Assembly: GCF_003172875.1 (NCBI RefSeq)
Contig: NZ_QGKM01000027.1
Location: 1-64,000, forward strand
Origin: Leucothrix pacifica
Lineage (GTDB): Bacteria; Pseudomonadota; Gammaproteobacteria; Thiotrichales; Thiotrichaceae
Length of the DNA stretch: 64,000 bases
Reading direction: 5' to 3'
Part shown: piece by piece, positions 27,773 through 36,830 of the stretch
How the letters are laid out: every line of letters begins with the position of its first letter
Position numbering within the stretch: position 1 is the stretch's first letter
The notes under the pieces: model-generated
What the model was told of the DNA's origin: nothing
Seen by the model: only the letters and a program-made list of their open reading frames with translations
Databases searched by the model: none
Translations under genes and position numbers: made by a program

Positions 27773-28595
27773 AATAAAACCCCCGTCTTGGTTGAAGCGG
27801 TGGGCGCTTGGCAAGTTTGATTTGTCAGCAAGCAGTGGTGATGAGCTAGTAGATCGTTTACGTGCAGCTCAGCGGAAAAATGTGATTGCACCGAACTCAT
27901 TAAGTATGATGGAAGGTGTGCTGCAGGTTGATCAGCTGAAAGTTCGGGATATTATGATCCCGAGATCACATATTCAGTTTGTATTTCATGATGACAAGTA
28001 TCATGACATATTGAACCGGGTTCTGGAGTCAGGGCACTCACGTTATCCAGTGTTAGATGATAATTTGGATGATGTCGAAGGTGTGCTTTTGGCGAAAGAT
28101 TTATTGAAGTATGTAGGACGTGAAGATGAGTTCGATATGGATGATATCTTGCGACCTGCAATCGTTGTACCGGAAGGGCAGAAGCTTGAGAGTTTATTGG
28201 CTCACTTCCGAAGAAGCCGCAACCATATGGCGGTAGTCGTTGATGAGTATTCTGGCACGGCCGGACTTGTGACGATAGAAGACGTATTAGAACAAATCGT
28301 TGGTGAGATAGATGATGAACATGATCACATCGATGACAAATTAGATATTCGTAAACATGGTGACGGGCGTTTTACTGTGTTAGCGGGAACTGAGATTAGT
28401 GTATTTAATCAGTATTTTAAAACATCATTACCAGACTCAGCATTCGACACAGTAGGTGGCGTCGTTACCAATGAGTTTGGCAAGATACCAAAGCAGCATG
28501 ATGAGTTGATGATTGAGGAAATCAAATTTCGGGTATTACGCTCGGATAGTCGTCGTATTCAGTTGTTAGAGGTGCAAACTGCTGAGGCAGCTTAA
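27753..28595 (+). CDS. corC: CorC/HlyC family CBS-domain protein
   Basis: 280 residues. After a basic N-terminus come two CBS domains (~62-190; VRDIMIPRSHIQFV, SGHSRYPVLDD, HMAVVVDEYSGTAGLVTIED) and the C-terminal CorC_HlyC domain (~205-275; FDTVGGVVTNEFGKIPK). It lacks the DUF21 membrane part, as usual for CorC. Linked to Mg2+/Co2+ efflux; precise role debated. Overlaps ybeY and precedes lnt by 12 bp. Confidence 0.94.
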   Translation: MKPKPVKIKPPSWLKRWALGKFDLSASSGDELVDRLRAAQRKNVIAPNSLSMMEGVLQVDQLKVRDIMIPRSHIQFVFHDDKYHDILNRVLESGHSRYPVLDDNLDDVEGVLLAKDLLKYVGREDEFDMDDILRPAIVVPEGQKLESLLAHFRRSRNHMAVVVDEYSGTAGLVTIEDVLEQIVGEIDDEHDHIDDKLDIRKHGDGRFTVLAGTEISVFNQYFKTSLPDSAFDTVGGVVTNEFGKIPKQHDELMIEEIKFRVLRSDSRRIQLLEVQTAEAA

Positions 28596-28607
28596 GGATT
28601 CAATCAT

Positions 28608-30185
28608 ATGCAGTATGCTTTTAGGAAGCTTAACTACCTATACTCTCTACTAGCGGGAGCATCACTAGTTTTATCGCTTGCCCCCGTAGGTTTGTTTCCA
28701 ATTGCATACATCTCACCGGCGATTCTTTTTTTTCTATTATTACGTAGCAATCGACGTTCCCAAAGCGTGAAGCTCGGCTGGGCATTTGGAGTTGGTCTAT
28801 TTGGTGCTGGTGCTTCATGGGTGTTCCAGAGTATGTACAGTTTTGCGCAAGCGCCTTTGGCGCTTGCTGCTTTTCTGACGTTCCTGTTTGTACTGGGTCT
28901 TGCGTTACAAATTGCATTTTTTGGATTCATCGTATCGTTCTTTAATAAGTGTCTTGTTATTTCACGGTTATTAGTTATTTATCCAGCTGCGTGGGTGTTT
29001 GTCGAGTGGTGTCGAGGGTGGTTATTTACCGGTTTTCCTTGGTTGTATTTGGGCCACTCCCAGATCGACACTTGGTTTGCGCATTATGCACCCGTTGGTG
29101 GTAGCTTATTAGTCAGCTGGGTTACTGCAATCATCGCAGGCGCTTTAGTGACGACAATTGCAGGCCAAAATTCCGAACGCTATCACCAAGTTAATCTACC
29201 GGCTGCAAACTATGTGCGTGTTTCTGAGCCTCTGTCACACTGGAGTCGAGGCATAGCTGCTGCGGTTGTCCTTGCTTTGGTGGCAGGAGCATGGCTACTT
29301 TCGCTTAAGCACTGGGTTGTTCCAACCGGTGATAACCTTAAGGTTAGTTTGATTCAGGCAAATATTGCTCAGGATCAAAAGTGGTTACCGGAGCAGCGTG
29401 TGCCATCGGTTGAACGATATATGTCAATGACTCGCAAACACTGGGACAGTGATCTTATTGTCTGGCCTGAGACGGCAATTCCGGGACGCTTTGCCGAGTT
29501 TAATGACTTTGTGTTAGCGCCTATGTATCAAGAGTCAATTGAGACCAATACCAATCTTGTTGTGGGTGGTTTTCATGAGACAGAGTCGGGGCAATTTAAA
29601 AACAGCGCGATCGTGTTGGGCGATGATGTTGATGAAGTCGACATATACTCAAAGCGCCACTTAGTGCCCTTAGGTGAGTATATCCCTTTGCTCAAATATC
29701 TCCGCTGGCTGGATAAGTGGATGAATATTCCCTATGACAATCTATCGAGTGGTGGAGAAGACGGTTTACTAACGATTGGCAAGCATCGTGCCCAGATGAG
29801 TATTTGTTATGAAGATGCGTTTGGTGAAGAGATTATTGATGATCTGCCGGAAGCTGACTATCTGATCAATATCACCAACGACGGTTGGTTCAGCGGATCG
29901 CTACAACCCTATCAGCATATGCAAATTGCTCGTTTCCGTGCGTTGGAAGCGGGGCGTTATTTGCTACGCGCCACCAACACAGGCGTTTCTGGAATCGTGG
30001 ATCATCGTGGTAAGGTTATCAATACCATACCTGCTTATGAGCAGGGCGTCGTTAGTGGTGAAATGATGGTCTTATCCGGAAGTACACCGTATGTGAAGTT
30101 TGGCAATTACTTAGTTGTTATCCTAAGTTCACTACTCCTTCTCATATTGTTTGCAGTGTCCAGAAAAAACCGAAATATTCTGTAG
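28608..30185 (+). CDS. lnt: Apolipoprotein N-acyltransferase
   Basis: 525 residues. About six N-terminal membrane helices, then a nitrilase-like domain with the catalytic Glu in WPETAIPG, Lys in KRHLVPLGEYIP and Cys in MSICYEDAFGE, and a last helix at ~500-520. It transfers the third acyl chain to outer-membrane lipoproteins. Its TAG stop is part of the first copy of an 8-bp tandem repeat. Confidence 0.96.
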   Translation: MQYAFRKLNYLYSLLAGASLVLSLAPVGLFPIAYISPAILFFLLLRSNRRSQSVKLGWAFGVGLFGAGASWVFQSMYSFAQAPLALAAFLTFLFVLGLALQIAFFGFIVSFFNKCLVISRLLVIYPAAWVFVEWCRGWLFTGFPWLYLGHSQIDTWFAHYAPVGGSLLVSWVTAIIAGALVTTIAGQNSERYHQVNLPAANYVRVSEPLSHWSRGIAAAVVLALVAGAWLLSLKHWVVPTGDNLKVSLIQANIAQDQKWLPEQRVPSVERYMSMTRKHWDSDLIVWPETAIPGRFAEFNDFVLAPMYQESIETNTNLVVGGFHETESGQFKNSAIVLGDDVDEVDIYSKRHLVPLGEYIPLLKYLRWLDKWMNIPYDNLSSGGEDGLLTIGKHRAQMSICYEDAFGEEIIDDLPEADYLINITNDGWFSGSLQPYQHMQIARFRALEAGRYLLRATNTGVSGIVDHRGKVINTIPAYEQGVVSGEMMVLSGSTPYVKFGNYLVVILSSLLLLILFAVSRKNRNIL

Positions 30186-30220
30186 TTCTGTAGTTCTGTA
30201 GTTCTGTAGTTCTGTAGTTT
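30181..30220 (+). repeat. Five tandem copies of an 8-bp unit (TGTAGTTC) over the lnt stop
   Basis: Four perfect copies of TGTAGTTC and a fifth with a final T. The lnt TAG (30183-30185) is inside copy one, and the last bases reach the convergent prmB 3' end (30219). Slippage here would alter only the spacing between the two genes. Confidence 0.95.
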
Positions 30221-31121
30221 AAAAATGAATTTCCAGCTGTTCTTTGGTCAGCAGAAAAATGCCATCACCACCACGTTCAAACTCTAACCATTGGAATGGC
30301 ACGTCAGGAAATGCGGCTTGTAGGGCGTACTGACTGTTGCCAACTTCGACCACTAAGATACCGTTATCGTTAAGGTGTTTCGCTGCTTCCTCAAGAATGT
30401 GACGTGTCAGATTCAGGCCATCTGCACCAGAGCTGAGCCCCAATTCCGGCTCATGCTTAAATTCAGCGCTGAGCGCGTCCATGTCTTCCTGATCAACATA
30501 AGGTGGGTTACTTACGATAATATCGTAGGTACGACCGCTGAGGCTTTTAAAGCCATCTGAAGCAATGGTGTGAACCTGAGAGCCTGCATCATGTCGTTCG
30601 ATATTGATTGCTGCAACTTCCAGTGCTTCCTCTGAAATATCGACAAGATCCACATTAGATCCCGGAAAAGCGTAGGCGCTTGCAATACCAATACAGCCAC
30701 TACCTGTGCATAGATCCAGAATGCTATCAACGTCTTCAGGGTCAACCCACGGCGCAAATTGAGTTTCTACTAACTCTGCAATAGGTGAGCGGGGGACTAA
30801 AACACGTTCATCCACAAAAAATGGCAATCCGGCAAACCAGCCTTCCTGGGTGATATAAGCGGCAGGGATGCGTTCATCGACACGGCGTGCCAGCATGGCG
30901 TAAATATGTTGCTTCTCGGCTTCCGTCACAAGCCCATCCCAATAGACAGAAGGTGTGTCGACAGGTAAGTGCAGGCCTCTCAGTACCAAATAAACCGCTT
31001 CATCAATCGCAGATGACATGCCGTGACCAAAGTCAAGTTCAGCCTCGCTAAATCGACTGGCAGACCAGCGAATCATATCTTTTACGGTGTTAAGTTGCTG
31101 AAATTCGCTGAAGGCTTGCAT
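30219..31121 (-). CDS. prmB: Ribosomal protein L3 glutamine methyltransferase
   Basis: 300 residues from the ATG at 31121, which has AGGAA upstream; the frame is open to another ATG at 31154. Landmarks are TVKDMIRWSASRFSEAELDFG, YITQEGWFAGLPFFVDERVLVPRSPIAELV, SAM motif ILDLCTGSGCIGIASA and the catalytic NPPY (IVSNPPYVDQEDM). The GHG and PRSPI features separate PrmB from PrmC. It methylates a glutamine of L3 during 50S assembly. Confidence 0.93.
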   Translation of the reverse strand: MQAFSEFQQLNTVKDMIRWSASRFSEAELDFGHGMSSAIDEAVYLVLRGLHLPVDTPSVYWDGLVTEAEKQHIYAMLARRVDERIPAAYITQEGWFAGLPFFVDERVLVPRSPIAELVETQFAPWVDPEDVDSILDLCTGSGCIGIASAYAFPGSNVDLVDISEEALEVAAINIERHDAGSQVHTIASDGFKSLSGRTYDIIVSNPPYVDQEDMDALSAEFKHEPELGLSSGADGLNLTRHILEEAAKHLNDNGILVVEVGNSQYALQAAFPDVPFQWLEFERGGDGIFLLTKEQLEIHF

Positions 31122-31203
31122 GCGCTGTTTTCCTGTTACTGAATCGCGTATCATCGCCTAATTTATGGCTTCTGAAAAGCCAGTCATTCAAATAAGGTTA
31201 AAA

Positions 31204-32052
31204 ATGAACGCTTCACTACTCGATTACATAAAGTCTGGCTCTTTGTATGCACTACCACACCACGCTATCTCACGGGTTGTGTATAAGTTAACGCGGATTG
31301 AGTCTCCGGTAGTCGTGCCTGTTATCAAGGGGTTTGCGAGAGTATTTAAGGTCGATTTAAGTGAGGCGAAACAGCCAGAGCCAGAAAGTTATAAGAGCTT
31401 TAATGCCTTTTTCACTCGTGAGATTAAACCAGAGCTTCGACCGATCGCAGACACAGCTATCGTAAGTCCGGTGGATGGTACCGTGAGCCAGTCAGGTGCA
31501 ATTAATGCCGGTAGAATTTTTCAGGCTAAGGGGCAGGATTATACCGTTCAGGAGTTGTTGGCTTGTGATGATGCAATGGCTGAGTCGTTTGCTAATGGCC
31601 AGTTTTTGACAATCTACTTGTCACCACGAGATTATCATCGTATGCACATGCCTTTTAAGGGGCATTTAACGGAACAAGTGCATGTACCCGGACGCTTATT
31701 TAGTGTTGCACCGCATACCGTAAAAACCGTATCCCGAATCTTTGCCCGTAACGAACGTGTAGTGGCCCACTTCGATACAGACTACGGTCGAATGGCGATG
31801 GTCTTAGTGGGTGCTATCAATGTAGCGGCTATAGAAACAGTATGGGACGGACTTGTGACTCCGCCTAAAGGTAAAACCATCTCACGTAAGGCTTATGCTG
31901 TGGGTGATGTGACTCTGGACAAAGGCCAGGAGTTAGGGCGATTTAACATGGGATCAACGATCGTCATGCTAATGGAATCTAAAAGCCCTGAATTGTCAAA
32001 GTCATTGATTGAAGGCCTGCCCGTTAAAATGGGGCAAGCCTTCTCAGACTGA
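31204..32052 (+). CDS. psd: Phosphatidylserine decarboxylase proenzyme
   Basis: 282 residues from the ATG at 31204 (AAGG upstream); an in-frame start at 31165 adds 13 residues. SYKSFNAFFTREIKPELRPI, SPVDGTVSQSG, YLSPRDYHRMHMP and the self-cleavage site MGST (usual LGST) are present; cleavage before Ser gives the pyruvoyl group. It makes phosphatidylethanolamine at the inner membrane. The upstream enzyme PssA is encoded at 44326. Confidence 0.95.
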   Translation: MNASLLDYIKSGSLYALPHHAISRVVYKLTRIESPVVVPVIKGFARVFKVDLSEAKQPEPESYKSFNAFFTREIKPELRPIADTAIVSPVDGTVSQSGAINAGRIFQAKGQDYTVQELLACDDAMAESFANGQFLTIYLSPRDYHRMHMPFKGHLTEQVHVPGRLFSVAPHTVKTVSRIFARNERVVAHFDTDYGRMAMVLVGAINVAAIETVWDGLVTPPKGKTISRKAYAVGDVTLDKGQELGRFNMGSTIVMLMESKSPELSKSLIEGLPVKMGQAFSD

Positions 32053-32067
32053 TCTTCTGCAGGTCAC

Positions 32068-33132
32068 TCAGGGAGCTAATGATCCCGGAATTCTTGCCGG
32101 CTCACTCACTGATTCTTTGATGGACTGCATTTTGGGTAGGTTGGCAATAAACACTTTGAAGAGGTCGGGATCAAAATGCTTGCCGACCATCTTCTCCATC
32201 ATTTTTAGAGCGGATTGTTCACTACTGGCGTCTTTGTAGACACGTTTATGTATCAATGCATCATAAACATCCACAATTGTGGTGATGCGTGCAGACTCTG
32301 GTATTTCTTTGCCTTTCAAGCCTCTTGGGTAACCGCTACCATCCCATCGCTCATGATGGCAGAGGGCGATTTCTGACGCCATTTTAAGCAGAGGAATATT
32401 TGTGCCTCGCAGCATATCAGCACCAATTTCAGCATGACGTTTCATTACCTCGAACTCTTCCTCAGTTAGCTTGCCCGGTTTGAGTAATACACTGTCAGGT
32501 ATGCCGATTTTACCGATGTCATGCATGGGGGCTGCGATACGAATGTCAGCTGCAATAGCGTCATCCCACTTTAGGGCCCGCGCCATAACCTCTGCATAGA
32601 GACCAATACGCCTCACATGGGCAGCAGTTTCGTGATCACGATGACCTGCGGCAGTGAGCAGCTTCATCGCAATCTCTTCTTCCCTGGAACGTATTTCTTG
32701 AGTTTTATTGTCAATCTCTAACTGGAGTTCTTCTTGGTTGAGTGACTTCTCACGGAAACTCTGCAGGCGTACCACTTCGTTGTAATATTCTTCACCCAGA
32801 TCTTGTATCACTAGCAGAGAATGAGTGTCCTGACAGATCGCTGTTGCCTCAAGTGGTAACTCTTCTCCGTGTTGGGTAAATTCAATCCAGGGGCCGGAGC
32901 GGTGTGGAGTGTTAACCTTTGACTCCCAAACATCTTCAGCTTCATACATAAAGCATTCGAGAAACGGGAATAACATACCAAGTTTAACGGTTTGGCCTGC
33001 TTCAAAGTTGCGGTCACAAAATGTGTTCAACCAGCTTGGCTTTTTAGTTAATAGTTTGAAATTATCACGATCTTCTCTCAAAAAAACCGCAATGCTCATT
33101 GATTGAAATATGCTGGACAGTATCTGGCTCAT
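32068..33132 (-). CDS. HD-GYP domain protein (probable c-di-GMP phosphodiesterase)
   Basis: 354 residues. The N-terminal ~115 residues are PAS-like (FLRE, GPWIEFTQHGE, ICQDTHSLLVIQDLG). A coiled coil (~118-158) follows, then HD-GYP: GHRDHETAAHVRRIGLYA, HDIGKIGIPD (HD at 204-205), CHHERWDGSGYPRGLKG (GYP at 267-269). All metal and motif residues appear intact, so c-di-GMP hydrolysis is likely. The ATG overlaps the upstream GTPase TGA by 4 bp. Confidence 0.9.
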   Translation of the reverse strand: MSQILSSIFQSMSIAVFLREDRDNFKLLTKKPSWLNTFCDRNFEAGQTVKLGMLFPFLECFMYEAEDVWESKVNTPHRSGPWIEFTQHGEELPLEATAICQDTHSLLVIQDLGEEYYNEVVRLQSFREKSLNQEELQLEIDNKTQEIRSREEEIAMKLLTAAGHRDHETAAHVRRIGLYAEVMARALKWDDAIAADIRIAAPMHDIGKIGIPDSVLLKPGKLTEEEFEVMKRHAEIGADMLRGTNIPLLKMASEIALCHHERWDGSGYPRGLKGKEIPESARITTIVDVYDALIHKRVYKDASSEQSALKMMEKMVGKHFDPDLFKVFIANLPKMQSIKESVSEPARIPGSLAP

Positions 33133-33674
33133 AGTTTATCAACCATTGTAGAGGAGTGCTGCTCGCCCTCGCGATAATCAAGAATTTTACGAGTCAGTTT
33201 ATGGAATAAAAGTTCTACGTTTTCATCATTTTTTGCGCTGGTCAGGATAATCTCAGCACCAAGGTCCTCAAGAGTAGCTAACTGTTTTGGCTCTACTTGC
33301 CACTTCGGGTCATCTTGAAGGTCGGCCTTGTTAAGTGCCACCACAAATGGAATATCACCGGTATACTCCAGTGCTTCTTTATACATATTAATGGCCGTTT
33401 CAACGGAGAAGGGGCGTGTGCCGTCAGCAACTACGATAAAACCGGCTGCACCACGTAGATAAGATGTTCTCAGGCGTGTCAAGTCATCTTGACCGGCCAG
33501 ATCCCAGATCATCAGTGTTGCATCTTGCTCATCGACAGTGAGTTGTTTCTTGTCAATTTTGACGCCAACTGACGTGTGGTATTTATCGCTGAATATGCTG
33601 TCGACATAGCGCATAACTAAGCTGGTTTTACCAACTGCAAATGCCCCCAGCAAACAGATTTTTTTTTGTAACAC
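33129..33674 (-). CDS. Rab/Ras-like small GTPase
   Basis: 181 residues, GTG start with AGGA 7 nt upstream. Eukaryotic-type motifs: P-loop GAFAVGKTS (G1), a switch I Thr in YHTSVGVKI, WDLAGQDD (G3, with Gln as in Ras/Rab), NKAD (G4) and TSAK (G5). It is clearly closer to Rab/Arf-like GTPases than to Era/Obg translation GTPases. The C-terminus has no prenylation motif. A run of nine A's spans codons 3-6. Encoded between the LC7-like membrane protein and the HD-GYP protein. Confidence 0.9.
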   Translation of the reverse strand: MLQKKICLLGAFAVGKTSLVMRYVDSIFSDKYHTSVGVKIDKKQLTVDEQDATLMIWDLAGQDDLTRLRTSYLRGAAGFIVVADGTRPFSVETAINMYKEALEYTGDIPFVVALNKADLQDDPKWQVEPKQLATLEDLGAEIILTSAKNDENVELLFHKLTRKILDYREGEQHSSTMVDKL

Positions 33675-33717
33675 TGTGTCGTCCTAAGAAATGTTTCGGT
33701 TTATCAATAGCTCGTTG

Positions 33718-35127
33718 TCAATTTGACCGGATCATTAGTTGGTTGAGATTTACCACCTTAACACCTTCAAACAGTGGTGCTCTTAATCGAAACTCTTTTA
33801 TCCAGTCGGAGCTAGCTTGTCCACTTGCAAAGAGCGTGTTGTCAACCAGTCTCAGCTTAACTGTATTCGGTACCAGAAGTGATTTGTGGACACGCTTTAG
33901 TATAATTTCAGGTTCTAATGACAGATAAGGTTTGAAATTTAATTCTAACGGTAAGCTGCTCATGATGTCACTATTTACAACACTATCCGGACTTTTAGCC
34001 AGCGGGTCATACAAACCTGAAATACGGTACTGACCGTCGGATTCCGTTGCGTTTGTAATGATAATCCCCGGCTCGGATGATAACTTTGACTGTACATCTT
34101 GCCAGTTTTTAATTGTTTGATGTGAATTATACAGTGAGTAAACTAAGCCTAATATTAATGGCGGTAACAATAGCCAAATTATTTTATTTGGTTTTTTTAC
34201 CGCTTTACCAGACTCATTGCTTTTTGTATTTTCGCTGGCACCTTCCTTTTTCTTTACTCTCAGGCAGTTTGCCAGGATAGGCTGAAGCTGTTCAAAGCGC
34301 TCCGGATCACCATCATAATGCTTAAGTTGTTGTGGTACTTGCTGATGAATACTTTCCAGTGTCTCGCTCAATAAATTCTGCATGCCTTGTGGCACAGTAC
34401 CCCTCACGACGGCGGCGAGAGTAGCCGAAGGGCCTTGCTCAATGAGTACGGTCAAATCACCTAGTTTTAAGGTGCTCAGGCCGCTGTTTTCATCTACCTC
34501 AAAAGAGTCCCTTGTAAAGTCCTGAATGGCGGTCAGCATTCCGGAGACCATGTCCGGGTCTTTGCTGATCGCAGTATCAGACAGAATGTGCTGAAGTAGT
34601 AAGCCTGTTTCACTGTGAATTAAAAAGATCTGCTCAACCTGAAATACCACATTGTTCATTAAGGCAACTTCAGCGTAGCTCCGCCCGGTGCGCCACGCAT
34701 CAAAACGCCATTGCCATGATTTTGGTGACACGCTTTGCTCGAGTAGCTCGTTAAAGTTACTCATCATTTGATTCATGGTAGCGTTAATGGACTTACGAAT
34801 CGCAGGCCCCATAATAGGGTAGAGGGCATCGGCGATAGGCTTTGGATCTTTAGATACAGAGTCTAGCAAAGCTTCAGTAATGATAGGGTTAAGCGTTTTT
34901 TGTAAACTGGAGTCATGCTTAGCGCGTAGTTTTAACGCTTCACTGACCACGGGTGAAATGTGTTTTGCCAGAAGTTCGGGGTTTTCCAGAGTGATTTTGT
35001 GCTTTAGAAGCTTTTCATAATCAGGCCCCATCAACAAGCGGCGTAATGTGGCCAGCTCACTGTCCGTAAGCTTGGCTTTGCCGTGCTCGTTCGCGCTTTC
35101 ACTCATCTGGTCAATCGCCGCCGCCAT
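33718..35127 (-). CDS. Membrane protein with LC7/roadblock-like and BON-like periplasmic parts
   Basis: 469 residues. About 45-120 holds three degenerate repeats (ISPVVSEAL, LNPIITEAL, LYPIMGPAI). About 160-245 looks like an LC7/roadblock domain (VEQIFLIHSETGLLLQHI, GMLTAIQDF, LGDLTVLIEQG). A helix at ~315-333 crosses the membrane. The remaining ~135 residues resemble the BON-like modules of some OmpA-family proteins (RISGLYDPLA, KPYLSLEP, VKLRLVDNTLFASGQAS), but no OmpA domain follows. LC7 proteins are common partners of Ras-like GTPases, and one is encoded next. Domain calls are by eye. Confidence 0.65.
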   Translation of the reverse strand: MAAAIDQMSESANEHGKAKLTDSELATLRRLLMGPDYEKLLKHKITLENPELLAKHISPVVSEALKLRAKHDSSLQKTLNPIITEALLDSVSKDPKPIADALYPIMGPAIRKSINATMNQMMSNFNELLEQSVSPKSWQWRFDAWRTGRSYAEVALMNNVVFQVEQIFLIHSETGLLLQHILSDTAISKDPDMVSGMLTAIQDFTRDSFEVDENSGLSTLKLGDLTVLIEQGPSATLAAVVRGTVPQGMQNLLSETLESIHQQVPQQLKHYDGDPERFEQLQPILANCLRVKKKEGASENTKSNESGKAVKKPNKIIWLLLPPLILGLVYSLYNSHQTIKNWQDVQSKLSSEPGIIITNATESDGQYRISGLYDPLAKSPDSVVNSDIMSSLPLELNFKPYLSLEPEIILKRVHKSLLVPNTVKLRLVDNTLFASGQASSDWIKEFRLRAPLFEGVKVVNLNQLMIRSN

Positions 35128-35130
35128 AAA

Positions 35131-35697
35131 TTAACTCTTGTGCTCATCCAACAATTGCTCGGCAACACCGCGTAACATTCTTGCTAAATCACCACGATCG
35201 GCTTTGTCAGACTTCAACTCTTTAGCAGCTGTATCAAGTTTCGCTAAAATATCGTCATGTAGCTGATTCGTTTGTTGCTCCAAACGAGACGACTCACTCT
35301 GAATTTTTAACTGCAATGCGTCTTGGGCATTTAGATGTTTACTATTTGAATCATCAAGTGACGTTTTAAGTTGCTCAAGTCGTTGATTAGCTTCTCCAGT
35401 GTCTGCCCGGCGCTGATCCGACTCATCATTGAGCAGTCGGTACAGCGTTTGGATATCCGCTGAAATTTGCTCAAACTGTGAATGCGTCTCTTGCTTCAAT
35501 GTATTCAGGCCTTGATGAAAGTCCTGATGCAAGTCTTGACGTTTTTGCTCGATCTCCTTGGCTTCTTTGCCAAATAAAATATCCCGGATAGTTGCTAAGC
35601 TTCCTGTATCGTCAGAAACTTTCATGGATTCTTCGAGAATTTCCTGAGCAGTATTTTTATTATGCTTTTGCGCATGAGTATTGTTGGAATCAGTCAT
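35131..35697 (-). CDS. Coiled-coil protein, first gene of the GTPase operon
   Basis: 188 residues from the ATG at 35697, which has GGAAG at 5-nt spacing; a GTG at 35709 is also in frame. There is no signal or membrane segment. Residues ~40-170 are rich in Gln, Glu, Asp and Leu with heptad character (HQDFHQGLNTLKQETHSQFE, SSRLEQQTNQLHDDILAKL). No known enzyme domain. It ends 3 bp before the LC7-like gene, so it belongs to that operon, probably as a cytosolic scaffold. Confidence 0.75.
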   Translation of the reverse strand: MTDSNNTHAQKHNKNTAQEILEESMKVSDDTGSLATIRDILFGKEAKEIEQKRQDLHQDFHQGLNTLKQETHSQFEQISADIQTLYRLLNDESDQRRADTGEANQRLEQLKTSLDDSNSKHLNAQDALQLKIQSESSRLEQQTNQLHDDILAKLDTAAKELKSDKADRGDLARMLRGVAEQLLDEHKS

Positions 35698-35896
35698 GTT
35701 ATCTTCCACTTAGGGGTATAATTAGCCGCTGTCGCTACGTTTTACCCTAACTTTTATTGTTATAGTTTGGGATGTTGAGCACTTCATTGGCACTAAGTTA
35801 ATTAGTACTGGAGGTGAGCCGAAGGTTCATCTTTTTCATGATACACCTCAGTTATTAATAGCTCATGAATAAGTGATGAGTTGTGTAAAATTAGGA

Positions 35897-36829
35897 CTAA
35901 CGGCGTCGCTTTTTCTTAAATCCTTTCTTACGCTCTTCATCTTTAAGGCGCTTAGCTTCTCTGGCAGCAATAACTTCTTGTTGCTCCACCTCCACACGGG
36001 CTGGGTCTTCAAGGGTAATCTCACCCAAGACACCGCTGCGCAATTCTGAGATTAAAATGTTACTGGCTTTTTCCAGTAGCACTCCACCACCAGAGCGTAG
36101 GCAGCCTCGCAGCTTTCCCAACGACTCGATAAGCTCTAGTGGAGACTCAGGCACTTCGTCGAGTTGATAGCGCGCGGTGAGTAGGTGAGGATAGACCTCT
36201 AGCAAATATTCAGCGGTAGCAAAAGCCACATCGGTATTATCAGTCGCTGTTTCCTTAATGGCGCCAGTTGCAGCAAGACGATAACCACTGTTTTCATGCT
36301 CGATTTTGGGCCACATCATTCCCGGTGTATCGATGAGCGTAATACCATGCTCAAGCTTGATGCGTTGTTGGTTTTTAGTCACCGCAGGCTCATTGCCTGT
36401 TTTAGCAATCGTCCTGCCAGCCAGTGAATTAATGAGTGTGGATTTACCTACATTAGGGATGCCAATAATCATCGCATGAATATTGCGATAATCATCCTCT
36501 CCACCTTTGTTAGGGATTAGTTTGTGGCACAAGTCAGTGATTTGGCGAAGGTTGCCAGTGCTTTTAACATTCGTGGCAAGCGTACGGACATTGCTGTTTT
36601 GTTCCATGTGCGTTTGCCAGATCTCAGTCAATGCCGGATCTGCCAAGTCGCTTTTGTTCAGAAGCTTGATGCACGGTTTATCACCCATTAGCTGAGCGAT
36701 CATTGGGTTTTGGCTGCTAAATGGAATACGGGCATCCAACACCTCAATTAACACATCTACGGTGGGCAGTGTTTCACGAACCGCTTTAGCGGCTTTGTGC
36801 ATATGTCCGGGGAACCATTGAATTTGCAT
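35897..36829 (-). CDS. ylqF: Ribosome biogenesis GTPase YlqF/RbgA
   Basis: 310 residues with circularly permuted GTPase motifs: LNKSDLAD (G4) comes before GIPNVGKSTLINSLAG (G1) and DTPGMMWP (G3). It opens MQIQWFPGHMHKAAKAVRE, diagnostic of YlqF, and ends in a very basic tail (RLKDEERKKGFKKKRRR). It acts in late 50S assembly. It starts 1 bp downstream of the cvfB stop. Confidence 0.94.
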   Translation of the reverse strand: MQIQWFPGHMHKAAKAVRETLPTVDVLIEVLDARIPFSSQNPMIAQLMGDKPCIKLLNKSDLADPALTEIWQTHMEQNSNVRTLATNVKSTGNLRQITDLCHKLIPNKGGEDDYRNIHAMIIGIPNVGKSTLINSLAGRTIAKTGNEPAVTKNQQRIKLEHGITLIDTPGMMWPKIEHENSGYRLAATGAIKETATDNTDVAFATAEYLLEVYPHLLTARYQLDEVPESPLELIESLGKLRGCLRSGGGVLLEKASNILISELRSGVLGEITLEDPARVEVEQQEVIAAREAKRLKDEERKKGFKKKRRR

Positions 36830-36830
36830 C

